A stretch of DNA of 64,000 nucleotides, taken from the NCBI GenBank assembly GCA_964566175.1, contig CAZMHU010000005.1, forward strand, positions 22,873 through 86,872. The letters run 5' to 3'. The position numbers were made by a program, and so were the translations under genes. A model generated the notes under the pieces. The model was not told the origin of the DNA. It made no database searches and saw nothing but the letters and a program-made list of their open reading frames with translations. The stretch comes from SIG589 sp964566175. Its GTDB lineage: Bacteria; Bacillota; Clostridia; Oscillospirales; Acutalibacteraceae. Of the stretch, positions 24,707 through 33,008 are shown piece after piece (position 1 is the first letter of the stretch; each line of letters opens with the position of its first letter).

Positions 24707-24735
24707 ATTATAATACGGGGTTTTTGATTTGTCAA
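24707..24735 (-). promoter_or_regulatory. Perfect consensus sigma-A promoter of the small membrane protein
   Basis: Minus-strand TTGACA (complement of 24730-24735) and TATAAT (complement of 24707-24712) are 17 bp apart. Such a strong promoter next to a LexA box implies tight repression and strong induction. Confidence 0.9.
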
Positions 24736-24828
24736 CCCCCTTTTTTCGTTTTTATTCTACATTTTTCAAAGTCCCGATAAACGGACTTTGCGCTTTTTGC
24801 TTTTTATTTTTATTGCGCTTTTTTGATG

Positions 24829-24857
24829 TTGATATTTTAATAATATGAAAGTATAAT
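24829..24857 (+). promoter_or_regulatory. Promoter of murD operon
   Basis: TTGATA (24829-24834) and TATAAT (24852-24857) with 17-bp spacing, 40 bp before the murD ATG. Confidence 0.8.
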
Positions 24858-24897
24858 ATAAATATATGATTATATTGTTTTTTTGGAGGACTGATTT

Positions 24898-26277
24898 ATG
24901 GACTGCAAACAGTTCTGGAATACTCTCAGCGGAAAGAAAATCGCTATGTGCGGTATTGGTATAAGCAATTCACAACTCGTGCTGGACTTTTTGAAAAAGG
25001 GAGCGCGTGTTTACGCCTGTGACAAGCGCACGCGTGAGCAAATCGGCGAACTTGCCGACAAAATCGAAGCGGCGGGCGCCGAACTTCGCCTGGGCGAACA
25101 CTACCTCGACAATCTTGAGGTTGACATAATCTTCCGCACCCCCGGTATGAGTTTTAATCTGCCGGAACTTTCATCGGCACGCAAAAAGGGTATTGCCGTA
25201 ACAAGCGAGATGGAAGTGTTTTTCGACCTCTGCCCCGCCACCGTTTTCGCAGTGACCGGTTCGGACGGCAAAACCACCACAACCACCCTTATCGCAAAAA
25301 TGCTCGAACGCGAGGGCAAAACTGTTCACGTCGGCGGCAATATCGGCTCTCCGCTGTTGCCGATAATTGACAAGATTAAACCCGAGGATTATGTTGTTGT
25401 CGAACTTTCTTCCTTCCAACTTATCTCTATGAGAAAGAGTCCCGACGTTGCCGTTGTTACAAACGTTGCCCCAAACCATCTCGACGTTCACAAAAACATG
25501 GACGAATATGTCGAGGCAAAGCGCAACATACTGCTTCATCAAAACGCTTTCTCCCGCACCGTGCTTAATTACGATAACGAAATCACCGTCGGATTTAAGC
25601 CCGATGTCAGAGGACAGTTGCTCGGTTTCAGCCTTGAACACAGCGTTAAAAACGGTGCTTGGCTCGACGGCGACGGTATGCTCCATATGTGCTACCGCGG
25701 TATCGACGTTCCGCTGCTTGACCGCAAGGACATTGCCATACTCGGCGACCACAACGTTGCAAACTACCTTGCCGCTATTTCCGCCGTTTGGGGGTATGTC
25801 AGCGCCGAGAGCATACGTGATGTTGCAAAGAGTTTTAACGGCGTTGAACACCGCAATGAATTTATCCGTCAGAAAAACGGCGTAAAATATTACAACGACT
25901 CCATTGCAAGCAGTCCGACCAGAACCATTGCGGGACTCAAAGTGTTTGACGGCAATGTTATTTTGATTGCAGGCGGCTACGACAAACACATTCCGTTTGA
26001 GCCTATGGCACCCTACGTAATAGACAAAGTCAAACTTTTACTCCTTTCGGGCCCGACAGCCGACGCTATCGAACAGGCGATTATAACCTGTCCCGAATAT
26101 CACGGCTCGCCCGAAATCATAAAGGTTGCCGATATAAAACAGGCGACCGAAATAGCACACGGACGTGCCGTTGCGGGCGATATTGTAACACTCAGCCCCG
26201 CCTGTGCAAGTTTTGACGCTTTCCCGAATTTTGCCGCAAGAGGTAAATATTTTAAAGAGTTGGTGAACAATCTTTGA
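24898..26277 (+). CDS. murD: UDP-N-acetylmuramoylalanine--D-glutamate ligase MurD
   Basis: This 459-residue Mur ligase has an N-terminal UDP-binding Rossmann domain (GIGISN), the ATP loop TGSDGKTTTTTLIAKML (about 119-135), the central motif EHRNEF and the C-terminal GGYDKHIPF, TLSPACASFDAFPNF motifs that are specific to MurD. It adds D-Glu to UDP-MurNAc-L-Ala in the cytoplasm. It is not in a dcw cluster here; peptidase genes follow, with a 4-bp overlap to the next start. Confidence 0.96.
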   Translation: MDCKQFWNTLSGKKIAMCGIGISNSQLVLDFLKKGARVYACDKRTREQIGELADKIEAAGAELRLGEHYLDNLEVDIIFRTPGMSFNLPELSSARKKGIAVTSEMEVFFDLCPATVFAVTGSDGKTTTTTLIAKMLEREGKTVHVGGNIGSPLLPIIDKIKPEDYVVVELSSFQLISMRKSPDVAVVTNVAPNHLDVHKNMDEYVEAKRNILLHQNAFSRTVLNYDNEITVGFKPDVRGQLLGFSLEHSVKNGAWLDGDGMLHMCYRGIDVPLLDRKDIAILGDHNVANYLAAISAVWGYVSAESIRDVAKSFNGVEHRNEFIRQKNGVKYYNDSIASSPTRTIAGLKVFDGNVILIAGGYDKHIPFEPMAPYVIDKVKLLLLSGPTADAIEQAIITCPEYHGSPEIIKVADIKQATEIAHGRAVAGDIVTLSPACASFDAFPNFAARGKYFKELVNNL

Positions 26278-27287
26278 TTAACATAAAAGAAACCGTTATT
26301 GCACTGTCAAACAGTGTTTGCATAGCACATATTGACGAAACCGTTACCCTTGCCGAAAAAACGCTTGGTGACGGATTTGAAAAAAAGCGTCTTTACGGAA
26401 ATGCGCTTTCCGCGTTTATAAAAGGCAAAACAGACCGCACTCTTCTTGTTGAAGCACACACCGACGAAATCGGATTTATTGTTACAGACGTTCGCGATGA
26501 CGGTTTTGTTAAAGTTGCCTGTGCCGGCGGTTTTGATGTTCGTGCTTTGCCGTCACACAGAGTTATAATTCACGGAAAAGAGGATATTCCCGCGGTATTC
26601 ACAAGCGTTCCGCCGCATCTCTCAAACGGCGATGCCGAGTTTGATGATATCTCCAAACTCTCGCTCGATACAGGACTCGAAGAGACGGCACGCGAACTTA
26701 TCTCTGCCGGTGACCTCGCGACCTATGATAAAAAAGCGTGTGAACTTTGCGGCAACCGAGTAACCGGGAAATCGCTTGATAACCGTGCCGGTGTTGCGAC
26801 ACTTCTTTGCCTTGCTGAAAAACTTGAAAAAGAACAGCCGCCGATAAACGTTTTGCTCCTTTTCTGCAGTGCCGAGGAATTGGGTCTTCGGGGCGCAAAA
26901 ACCGCCGCTTTTTCCTGTGAATGCGACGAGGCGATAGCAGTAGATGTCAGTTTTGCGGCATTCCCCGAGATCTCGCCCGAAGAATGCGGAAAGTTGGGAC
27001 ACGGCCCTATGATAGGCATTTCGCCCATACTCTCAAACGCCGTTGTTAAAAAACTCACCGAAACCGCAAAAGAAGGCGGTATTCCCTACCAGTGTGAAGT
27101 TATGGGCGGAACGACCGCTACCGACGCCGATGTATTATCGGTTACCAAATCGGGCATACCGACAGGGCTGTTATCAATTCCGCTACGCAATATGCACACC
27201 GACGCCGAGGTTATCGACACGGCGGATATAACCTCAACAGCCGAGTTGCTTTATGCCTATATTATGTCGGGAGGTGCGGTATGTTAG
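26274..27287 (+). CDS. M42-family metallopeptidase (first copy)
   Basis: The 337-residue protein starts at TTG 26274, overlapping the murD stop. Metal-site motifs of M42 peptidases are present: HTDEIGFIV, SLDNRAG, CSAEELGLRGA and the C-terminal NMHTDAEV. M42 enzymes are cobalt/zinc aminopeptidases forming tetrahedral dodecamers that trim oligopeptides. An older family name, endoglucanase M, is misleading. The TTG start has a GGTGA-like site 7 bp upstream and is the least certain part. The next gene overlaps it by 7 bp. Confidence 0.88.
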   Translation: MINIKETVIALSNSVCIAHIDETVTLAEKTLGDGFEKKRLYGNALSAFIKGKTDRTLLVEAHTDEIGFIVTDVRDDGFVKVACAGGFDVRALPSHRVIIHGKEDIPAVFTSVPPHLSNGDAEFDDISKLSLDTGLEETARELISAGDLATYDKKACELCGNRVTGKSLDNRAGVATLLCLAEKLEKEQPPINVLLLFCSAEELGLRGAKTAAFSCECDEAIAVDVSFAAFPEISPEECGKLGHGPMIGISPILSNAVVKKLTETAKEGGIPYQCEVMGGTTATDADVLSVTKSGIPTGLLSIPLRNMHTDAEVIDTADITSTAELLYAYIMSGGAVC

Positions 27288-28282
27288 ACCTTATAAAAAA
27301 ATTATGTGAAGCGGACGGCGTTTCCGGAAACGAGGACGGCGTCAGGGCGGTTATTATCGAAGAAATTCGCGATTTTTGCGAATACCGCATAGACGGTATG
27401 GGTAATATTATCGCTTTTAAAAAGGGTAAAAATCGTCCGAAACAAAAAATTATGATAGATGCTCACACCGATGAGGTTGGCGTTATCGCAACGTATATTA
27501 CCAATGACGGTCTTATAAAATTTTCGACTGTCGGCGGAATTAACACCGAGTGTCTGTTGTCCCAACGTGTACGTTTCGGAGAAACGAAAGGCGTTATCGG
27601 CTGTAAACCCGTTCACCTGACAAGTGCCGACGAACGTAAAAAACTTCCCTCTGTGGACAAACTTTATATTGATATCGGCTGTGATACCAAAGCCGATGCG
27701 GAAAGGTTTGTTTCGGTGGGCGATACGGCAGTTTTCGATGTTCCGTTTTACACTGACGGCAAAAACATAACGGCACGTGCTATCGATGATCGTGCGGGTT
27801 GCGCAATACTGATAAAACTCATACAAAGCGAACAGGAATATGATTTTTATGCCACCTTCACCGTACAGGAAGAGGTCGGCACGCGCGGCGCCGCCTGTGC
27901 CGCATATTCCGTTGCGCCCGACTGTGCAATTTGTCTTGAAGCGACCACTGCGTCGGACATACCCGACGTTCAAAACGAAAAGCGGGTTTGCCTTGTCGGA
28001 AACGGCCCTGTTATATCATTTATGGATAGGGGCACGCTCTATGACAGAGAACTTTTCACTAAAGCGATAAACAGCGGCATTCCATGTCAGGTAAAGACGG
28101 CGGTTGCGGGCGGAAACAATTCGAGTGCCGTTCAGCGTTCACGCGGCGGCGTTAAAACATTGGCGATATCCGTACCCTGCCGATACATCCATTCGCCCTC
28201 CTGTCACGCAGCACTTTCGGACATTGAAGACGCGGCAAGGCTTTGCGAATATATGCTCTGCCGTCAAGGAGAAAGTTTATGA
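27281..28282 (+). CDS. M42-family metallopeptidase (second copy)
   Basis: The 333-residue paralogue has HTDEVGVIA, AIDDRAG, VQEEVGTRGA and RYIHSPSCHA, so all metal ligands appear kept. Its ATG lies inside the end of the first M42 gene and its stop overlaps the next start, giving a coupled run murD-M42-M42-acetyltransferase. The two peptidases may form mixed dodecamers or differ in specificity (inference). Sequence divergence between them is large, so the duplication is old. Confidence 0.93.
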   Translation: MLDLIKKLCEADGVSGNEDGVRAVIIEEIRDFCEYRIDGMGNIIAFKKGKNRPKQKIMIDAHTDEVGVIATYITNDGLIKFSTVGGINTECLLSQRVRFGETKGVIGCKPVHLTSADERKKLPSVDKLYIDIGCDTKADAERFVSVGDTAVFDVPFYTDGKNITARAIDDRAGCAILIKLIQSEQEYDFYATFTVQEEVGTRGAACAAYSVAPDCAICLEATTASDIPDVQNEKRVCLVGNGPVISFMDRGTLYDRELFTKAINSGIPCQVKTAVAGGNNSSAVQRSRGGVKTLAISVPCRYIHSPSCHAALSDIEDAARLCEYMLCRQGESL

Positions 28283-28962
28283 TTAAACTTGTCAGCCGTT
28301 TTTCCGAAGAGCCGATTGCCGACCCGAATTATATAAAAATTGCCGCAAGCATAAAAGCCTACGGTCTTTCGCGCCCGTTTTGCACAGTTTGGCAGAGCGG
28401 GAGCGCTCTTCTTTGCCGAATTGACGGTTTTTTTACGCTTTATGGTGACGATTTCGACGCAGATGAGGTTCGCACATTTATAAACGCCGTCGGTGCTGTC
28501 GGACTATCCTGTAGCAGTGCCGCCGCCGAGCGGCTCTCCCTTCCGCACAAAACTTATACCGTTATGAAAAGTGAGCGCGGGCTTGCCGCACAGGCGGATT
28601 TTTCGCCCACCTGTGACGAGGTTTACAGACTTCTCGCTCTCGGCAGTGACGGCGATATCTCTCTGCCGGAACGCACCGCATTTATTGCCGACCTTTCCCA
28701 CCGCATACGCCACGAAACGGCGTTTGCCTGCACCCTTAAAGAAACGGTTTGCACGGTACCATACATAACCGACAGCGGTGCACTCATATGCGGAGTGTCG
28801 GCGGGAGAAAGCCGAGGAGCGGGCTTTACGGGAATGTGTGTTGCCGCCGCAGTAAATCACGCCGCGCGTCCCTGTTTTGTGATTTGCAGTGAGTCGCTTA
28901 TACCGTTTTATAAAAAATTCGGTTTTACGGAATGCGGCAAAAACGCAGAAATAATATTTTAA
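28279..28962 (+). CDS. GNAT-family N-acetyltransferase-like protein
   Basis: I use the ATG at 28279, which overlaps the M42 stop (ATGA), giving 227 residues. The N-terminal half (1-120) is unlike known families. The C-terminal half looks like a GNAT fold: GALICGVSAGESRGAGFTGM corresponds to the acetyl-CoA loop region, and IPFYKKFGFTECG is the classical GNAT ending. The substrate is unknown. It is the last gene of the murD transcript. Confidence 0.72.
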   Translation: MIKLVSRFSEEPIADPNYIKIAASIKAYGLSRPFCTVWQSGSALLCRIDGFFTLYGDDFDADEVRTFINAVGAVGLSCSSAAAERLSLPHKTYTVMKSERGLAAQADFSPTCDEVYRLLALGSDGDISLPERTAFIADLSHRIRHETAFACTLKETVCTVPYITDSGALICGVSAGESRGAGFTGMCVAAAVNHAARPCFVICSESLIPFYKKFGFTECGKNAEIIF

Positions 28963-28974
28963 TAATTTATTATG

Positions 28975-29003
28975 TTGATTTATCTGAAATTTTAATGTAA
29001 TAT
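28975..29003 (+). promoter_or_regulatory. Promoter of the 29034 gene
   Basis: TTGATT (28975-28980) and TAATAT (28998-29003), 17-bp spacer, followed by a strong AAAGGAGGT site before the ATG. Confidence 0.68.
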
Positions 29004-29033
29004 AGATTACAGCATATTGAAAGGAGGTACACT

Positions 29034-29705
29034 ATGGAACAAATTTATGACAGTTCCGCGCTTGGCATAGTTCCTATGTCGGACGGTATGATTTTTGCCT
29101 ACTGTCAAGACAGGGACGATGAGCATATGACCGTTGCTTTTAAAATGGTTTCGTTTGAAAACGGCGTTATGACCAACGTGACCTCCGATTTTTATTCTAT
29201 CGCAAAATTCGGATTGCAGTATAAATCCTACCAAATGCAAATTTCCAATCCCGTAACCTGTAAAATCGCCGAACTTCCCGAGGGGAAACTCTTTTTAGCC
29301 GATGATAGAGGCGAGGCTAAAATTATCGACAGCGATATTCGCACGGTTTGGTCGGGTGAACTCACCCACAAAGGCAACTGCATATCGGGTGTTGCGGTTG
29401 ACGGAAACGCACTTTGGTGTTCCTACCGTGACAGCGGAATTCTCGTTCGTTACAATCTTCGCACAATGCGTGACGAACTCAGGCTCGGCGGCGGAAGAAA
29501 CCCCGTTATTGCCGCCCCGAAAGGCATTTATATAAACGACGGCATTATGAAAGTCTGCGATGAAGTAAACAAAAAGATTTTCGAGATTGACCTTAATTCA
29601 TATTCAATGAATGTTTACAGAGAATTTGATGAACCGGTACATCAGTATATCAAAATTCGCTCTTATGAGTTTGTTTTGCTCGATTCCGGAATATATATGC
29701 TTTAA
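29034..29705 (+). CDS. Uncharacterised protein, beta-propeller-like
   Basis: I do not recognise this 223-residue soluble protein. It has repeated short beta-strand motifs (KLFLADDRGEAKIID, ALWCSYRDSGILVRYN, GIYINDGIMKVCD), as in NHL or six-bladed propellers. It has no signal peptide or membrane segment. It has its own promoter and terminator and an optimal ribosome binding site, so it is a real, probably well-translated gene. It converges with the ATPase gene at 29723-30802. Confidence 0.6.
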   Translation: MEQIYDSSALGIVPMSDGMIFAYCQDRDDEHMTVAFKMVSFENGVMTNVTSDFYSIAKFGLQYKSYQMQISNPVTCKIAELPEGKLFLADDRGEAKIIDSDIRTVWSGELTHKGNCISGVAVDGNALWCSYRDSGILVRYNLRTMRDELRLGGGRNPVIAAPKGIYINDGIMKVCDEVNKKIFEIDLNSYSMNVYREFDEPVHQYIKIRSYEFVLLDSGIYML

Positions 29706-29712
29706 AAAAATT

Positions 29713-29743
29713 CGGCAGTGCCTTAGCACTGCCGTTTCTTTAT
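29713..29743. terminator. Bidirectional terminator
   Basis: Nine-base perfect stem CGGCAGTGC/GCACTGCCG with loop CTTA, A-run before and T-rich tract after. On the minus strand it overlaps the last codons of the convergent ATPase gene. Confidence 0.85.
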
Positions 29744-30802
29744 TTCCGAAGCAATTTTTTCGGTCAGCGCACCGACAAGCGAAAAATCCATAGCCTCGAT
29801 ATAATGTTCTTCAAGTTGGTCGTGTACGCTTTTTGCCTGTGCGATTACGGCTACCGCCTCACGCAGAAGTGCGTCGGTCGCTTTTTTGTTAAAGGCAAGG
29901 CGTGAACGTTTGGCGGACATATCGGGACTGCTTGTAAAGCGGCGCGCGTGTATGCGGCGGGTTATTCCGTCGGGGTGGGTCAAGCGGTTTTCACTGCAAA
30001 AAGCAAGCGAAAGTGATGGAATAATTATATGGTCGGGTACAGCGGTATTTATGGGATTAAGACAAGTGTAAAATTTCGTACCGAGCAAGCGCAGTTTCTC
30101 TCGCAGCACCGAAAGCATTAAACCCGAGACCGCACCGTAGTCGTCTTCTATCGCTATTACCGTATCGCAAAGTGTATTTACCGTGTTTTTGAAAAACACA
30201 AGTCCTTTTGGTGTTATACCGCTTAAAAAGCGTATATTCTCGCCGCCGTTTTCGCCGCCCTTTATAAGCCGTGCGGCAAGTTTTTCGGAAAAAGTTTTTA
30301 CCTTATCGGTATCAACAGCCTCAAGTGCGATGCATCGGTTTTCTTCCGCAAGTTCTCCCGCCGCCGAAATATAGCGCGAAGCACGCGAATGAAGTTTTTT
30401 ATTTAGGCGTGTGAGTTTTAAAATTTCCTTTTCCTTGCCGTAAAAAGTTTCCTCACGCCAACAGTCCGAAAGATTGACAAGCGTTTCGCAAACCGCGGGA
30501 TATGCGGGCTCGACGGTGTGCGGAGCGGTGCCGTCCATAATAACCGTTTTAAGATTATGTATTATCACCGCGTCAAGCGAGTCGGGGTCACTGCTGCATG
30601 GACAAAGTTCGACACTGTTGCCTTCGGCAAACAGCGCCGCAAGTTGTTTCATCATTGACGATTTGCCTGTGCCGGGACCGCCCTTTATAATATAAGCGCG
30701 CCAACCGTCGTCGGCACTGTAACAGTCGGCAAAATGTGAAACAAATCCGTTTTTGCTGTTCGCACCCAAAAACGTTTTCGGTAAAGTATAATTCAAAAAC
30801 AT
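29723..30802 (-). CDS. P-loop ATPase of the uncharacterised PRK06851-like family
   Basis: The 359-residue protein has Walker A GGPGTGKSS (about residues 41-49) in a first NTPase module and a second region (about 190-300) beginning FLSGITPKGLVFF that repeats the fold without a clear P-loop. This two-part layout is typical of a conserved Bacillota family with no known function. Family copies are often annotated as nucleotide kinase or ATPase. It has its own promoter (30827-30856) divergent from RNase P RNA. Confidence 0.75.
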   Translation of the reverse strand: MFLNYTLPKTFLGANSKNGFVSHFADCYSADDGWRAYIIKGGPGTGKSSMMKQLAALFAEGNSVELCPCSSDPDSLDAVIIHNLKTVIMDGTAPHTVEPAYPAVCETLVNLSDCWREETFYGKEKEILKLTRLNKKLHSRASRYISAAGELAEENRCIALEAVDTDKVKTFSEKLAARLIKGGENGGENIRFLSGITPKGLVFFKNTVNTLCDTVIAIEDDYGAVSGLMLSVLREKLRLLGTKFYTCLNPINTAVPDHIIIPSLSLAFCSENRLTHPDGITRRIHARRFTSSPDMSAKRSRLAFNKKATDALLREAVAVIAQAKSVHDQLEEHYIEAMDFSLVGALTEKIASEIKKRQC

Positions 30803-30826
30803 ATCTTTCCCTCCGTTACTTAATAC

Positions 30827-30856
30827 ATATTATTCGGCGGCGGACGATTTTGTCAG
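30827..30856 (-). promoter_or_regulatory. Probable promoter of the P-loop ATPase gene
   Basis: Minus-strand CTGACA (complement of 30851-30856) and TAATAT (complement of 30827-30832) with an 18-bp spacer, 24 bp before the ATG. One mismatch to consensus in each box and a non-ideal spacer. Confidence 0.55.
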
Positions 30857-30873
30857 CCGAAATATGTTTTTTC

Positions 30874-30902
30874 TTGATTTAATCCGCAAAATGTGTTAAA
30901 CT
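30874..30902 (+). promoter_or_regulatory. Promoter of rnpB
   Basis: TTGATT (30874-30879) and TAAACT (30897-30902), 17-bp spacer. The expected transcription start near 30908 coincides with the 5' end of the RNase P P1 helix. Confidence 0.72.
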
Positions 30903-30907
30903 TTGGG

Positions 30908-31277
30908 TGCGAGTAGTCCGGACGGCTGCGGGCGTATGCCTGAGGAAAGTCCGAGCATCACAAGGCGGGATAGCAGCTAACGGCTGCCGAGGGTGACCTT
31001 AAGGGAGAGTGCAACAGAGATATACCGCCTCTGCGGCTTGCGTTTTACGCTTGATTGTGCTTTGCACAGCCCGCAGGGGTAAGGGTGGAAAGGCGAGGTA
31101 AGAGCTCACCGACCGAATGGAGACATCTCGGTCCTGTAAACCCTATCCGATGCAACACTGAGTAAGGCTATACATTTGCCTGATGTGCCTTGAAAAGTGG
31201 CTTGAGCAGTGGAAGCGATTCCCTGTCGAGATAGATAGTCGTCCAAGACAGAACTCGGCTTATAGGATTACTCGCCC
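30908..31277 (+). ncRNA. rnpB: RNase P RNA (class A)
   Basis: The conserved GAGGAAAGTCCGAGCATC core (near 30941-30958) and the closing GGATTACTCGC are present. The latter pairs with GCGAGTAGTCC at the 5' end to form helix P1. The length, about 370 nt, fits the bacterial ancestral type, as does the AGGGTGACC segment. The ribozyme trims 5' leaders of tRNA precursors, with the RnpA protein encoded elsewhere. Exact ends are inferred from P1 and the promoter. Confidence 0.95.
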
Positions 31278-31281
31278 TAAG

Positions 31282-31322
31282 AAAAAAACACAAACGCCGC
31301 ACAGTTACCTGTGCGGCGTTTG
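31282..31322 (-). terminator. Strong hairpin terminator between noc and rnpB
   Basis: A perfect 14-bp stem (31291-31304 with 31309-31322) with loop TTAC. The T-run is on the minus strand (complement of 31283-31289), so it best terminates noc transcription. The plus-strand side has no T-run, though the hairpin may still end rnpB. Confidence 0.8.
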
Positions 31323-31371
31323 CTGCCTTTAGGGGAAAAGGCTGTATGGGGATGAATATGGGTGGGTGATG

Positions 31372-32190
31372 TCAAAGAATCCGCAGTTGTGCGGATTTTT
31401 TGTCAATACGCACGGTGTATTCAATATAACTGTCGGTTTCGTTCTTTTTTGTCTTTGCGGTGTATCCCGCTTTTATCATAGTATCGACGATTTTCGAAAG
31501 GCTATTTGCGAAAAGGCGTACATCGCCTATCGCCGCACGGCGGTAGGGTTCTCTTTTCTTCTCTTCGGGTGACAGCATTTCTTCAACAAGATGGTCAGTT
31601 TCCTTTACGGTGAGTTCGTTTGCGATTATCGTATCAAGCGCATCGTCACAGCGTTCAGGCGGAAGTCTTAAAAGTGCGCGTGCGTGACGTTCGGTGAGTC
31701 GGGAAGTTTCAATTCTCCTGCGCTGAGCGGGGGTAAAGCGCAAAATTCTGAGTTTGTTCGAAAGAGTAGACTGTGCAATTCCCAAACGCTCTGCGGCATC
31801 GGCTTGCGATATTCCGTAAACCGATATGAGCCTCTTTATTCCTTCGGCTGTATCGAAAAGTGACAAATCACTGCGCTGTAAATTTTCTATCAGCGTATAC
31901 ACAGCAGCCGCCTCTTCGCCGACTTCATAAACTATCGCCGGGATTGTTAAAAGTCCCGCCGCCTTGCAAGCGCGTACACGGCGCTCACCCGCTATGAGTT
32001 CATATCCGTCGGTGCACCGCCTGACCGAAACAGGTTGCAGTAAACCGTTTTGACGTATGCTCTCGGTCAGCATTGCAAGTTCGTATTCGTCAAAGGTTGT
32101 CCGCGGTTGATTTTTTCCACACTTGATTTGTGACAGCGGCAATTCGCTAAGCATTCTGAGTTCGCGATGTTTTTTTCTTGCTGTCAGCAT
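31372..32190 (-). CDS. noc: ParB-family nucleoid occlusion protein Noc
   Basis: The 272 residues have the ParB N-domain with the CTP-binding motif AGERRVRA (about 67-74), the GLLQPVSVR segment, and the central helix-turn-helix SQADAAERLGIAQSTLSNKL. A C-terminal dimerisation region follows. Its place directly downstream of rsmG matches Bacillus noc, but Noc and ParB/Spo0J cannot be told apart reliably by sequence alone, and no parA is adjacent. The start has AGGAGG upstream. I saw no parS or Noc-box palindrome in the window. Confidence 0.85.
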   Translation of the reverse strand: MLTARKKHRELRMLSELPLSQIKCGKNQPRTTFDEYELAMLTESIRQNGLLQPVSVRRCTDGYELIAGERRVRACKAAGLLTIPAIVYEVGEEAAAVYTLIENLQRSDLSLFDTAEGIKRLISVYGISQADAAERLGIAQSTLSNKLRILRFTPAQRRRIETSRLTERHARALLRLPPERCDDALDTIIANELTVKETDHLVEEMLSPEEKKREPYRRAAIGDVRLFANSLSKIVDTMIKAGYTAKTKKNETDSYIEYTVRIDKKSAQLRIL

Positions 32191-32274
32191 GCCCTCAACC
32201 TCCTATGCTTTGACTGTCTTAATTATAACTGCTATTTACATATTTTTCCAGTTTTTCTCATCGCAAAAACCGAC

Positions 32275-32313
32275 AAAAAACAACAAAAACAGCCGTTTTA
32301 AAGCGGCTGTTTT
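32275..32313 (-). terminator. Terminator at the end of the mnmE-mnmG-rsmG operon
   Basis: A 10-bp stem AAAACAGCCG/CGGCTGTTTT (32286-32295 with 32304-32313) followed on the minus strand by a T-rich tract. The stem overlaps the last codons and stop of rsmG. Confidence 0.8.
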
Positions 32314-33008
32314 GCTATTTTTCCGGAATTTCTGGGATATTTTGTCGGAGTTTGCGATATTTTTTTTATTTTTATAATCGTGCGGGTGCTTCCGTCCGGC
32401 AAGTTTTCCGTGCCGCAACCGTCCGCCGCTCCGCCTAGAAGTTTTATTGCCTTTTCCGCCTCTGCGATTTCTTCGCTCGCGGCAGGGCCTTTCATTGCCA
32501 CAAACACACCTCCCCGTTTTACAAACGGCAAACAGTATTCCGACAAGACGTTGAGCCTTGCAACGGCTCTCGCACAGGCTATATCGTAACGTTCGCGGTA
32601 GTCCGCTTTGCTCCCTACTTCTTCCGCTCGTCCATGTAGCGTTTCGGCGGTGAGTCCCGTCTTCGCAAGCACTTCGTTTAAAAAATTTATACGCTTGTTA
32701 AGGCTGTCAAGCAGTGTGAGTTGTATGTCGGGGCGAGCGATTTTCAACACAAGTCCCGGAAAACCCGCACCTGTACCGACATCGATTATCTTAGTACCCG
32801 CGCCAACATCGGTATGTTTAAAGAAAAGCAGGCAGTCATAAAAATGCTTTATAAGTATCTCGTCCGGCTCGGTAATTGCGGTGAGGTTGATTTTTTTGTT
32901 CCATTCTATTAGCAGTTCACCGTAAAGTGACAGTCGCTCGCAGGCGGTTTTGTCAAGCGGAATAAAATCGCCGCAAAGGGCAGAAAGTTTATCGGTATCA
33001 AACATCAC
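32298..33008 (-). CDS. rsmG: 16S rRNA m7G527 methyltransferase RsmG (GidB)
   Basis: This 236-residue SAM methyltransferase has WNKKINLTAI, the SAM loop IIDVGTGAGFPGLVLKI (about 75-91) and DSLNKRINFLNEV, then the RAVARLNVLSEY motif. It methylates G527 of 16S rRNA in the 30S subunit. Its ATG overlaps the mnmG stop by 4 bp. The last about 15 residues are basic and contain the terminator stem. Confidence 0.95.
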   Translation of the reverse strand: MMFDTDKLSALCGDFIPLDKTACERLSLYGELLIEWNKKINLTAITEPDEILIKHFYDCLLFFKHTDVGAGTKIIDVGTGAGFPGLVLKIARPDIQLTLLDSLNKRINFLNEVLAKTGLTAETLHGRAEEVGSKADYRERYDIACARAVARLNVLSEYCLPFVKRGGVFVAMKGPAASEEIAEAEKAIKLLGGAADGCGTENLPDGSTRTIIKIKKISQTPTKYPRNSGKIAKQPL

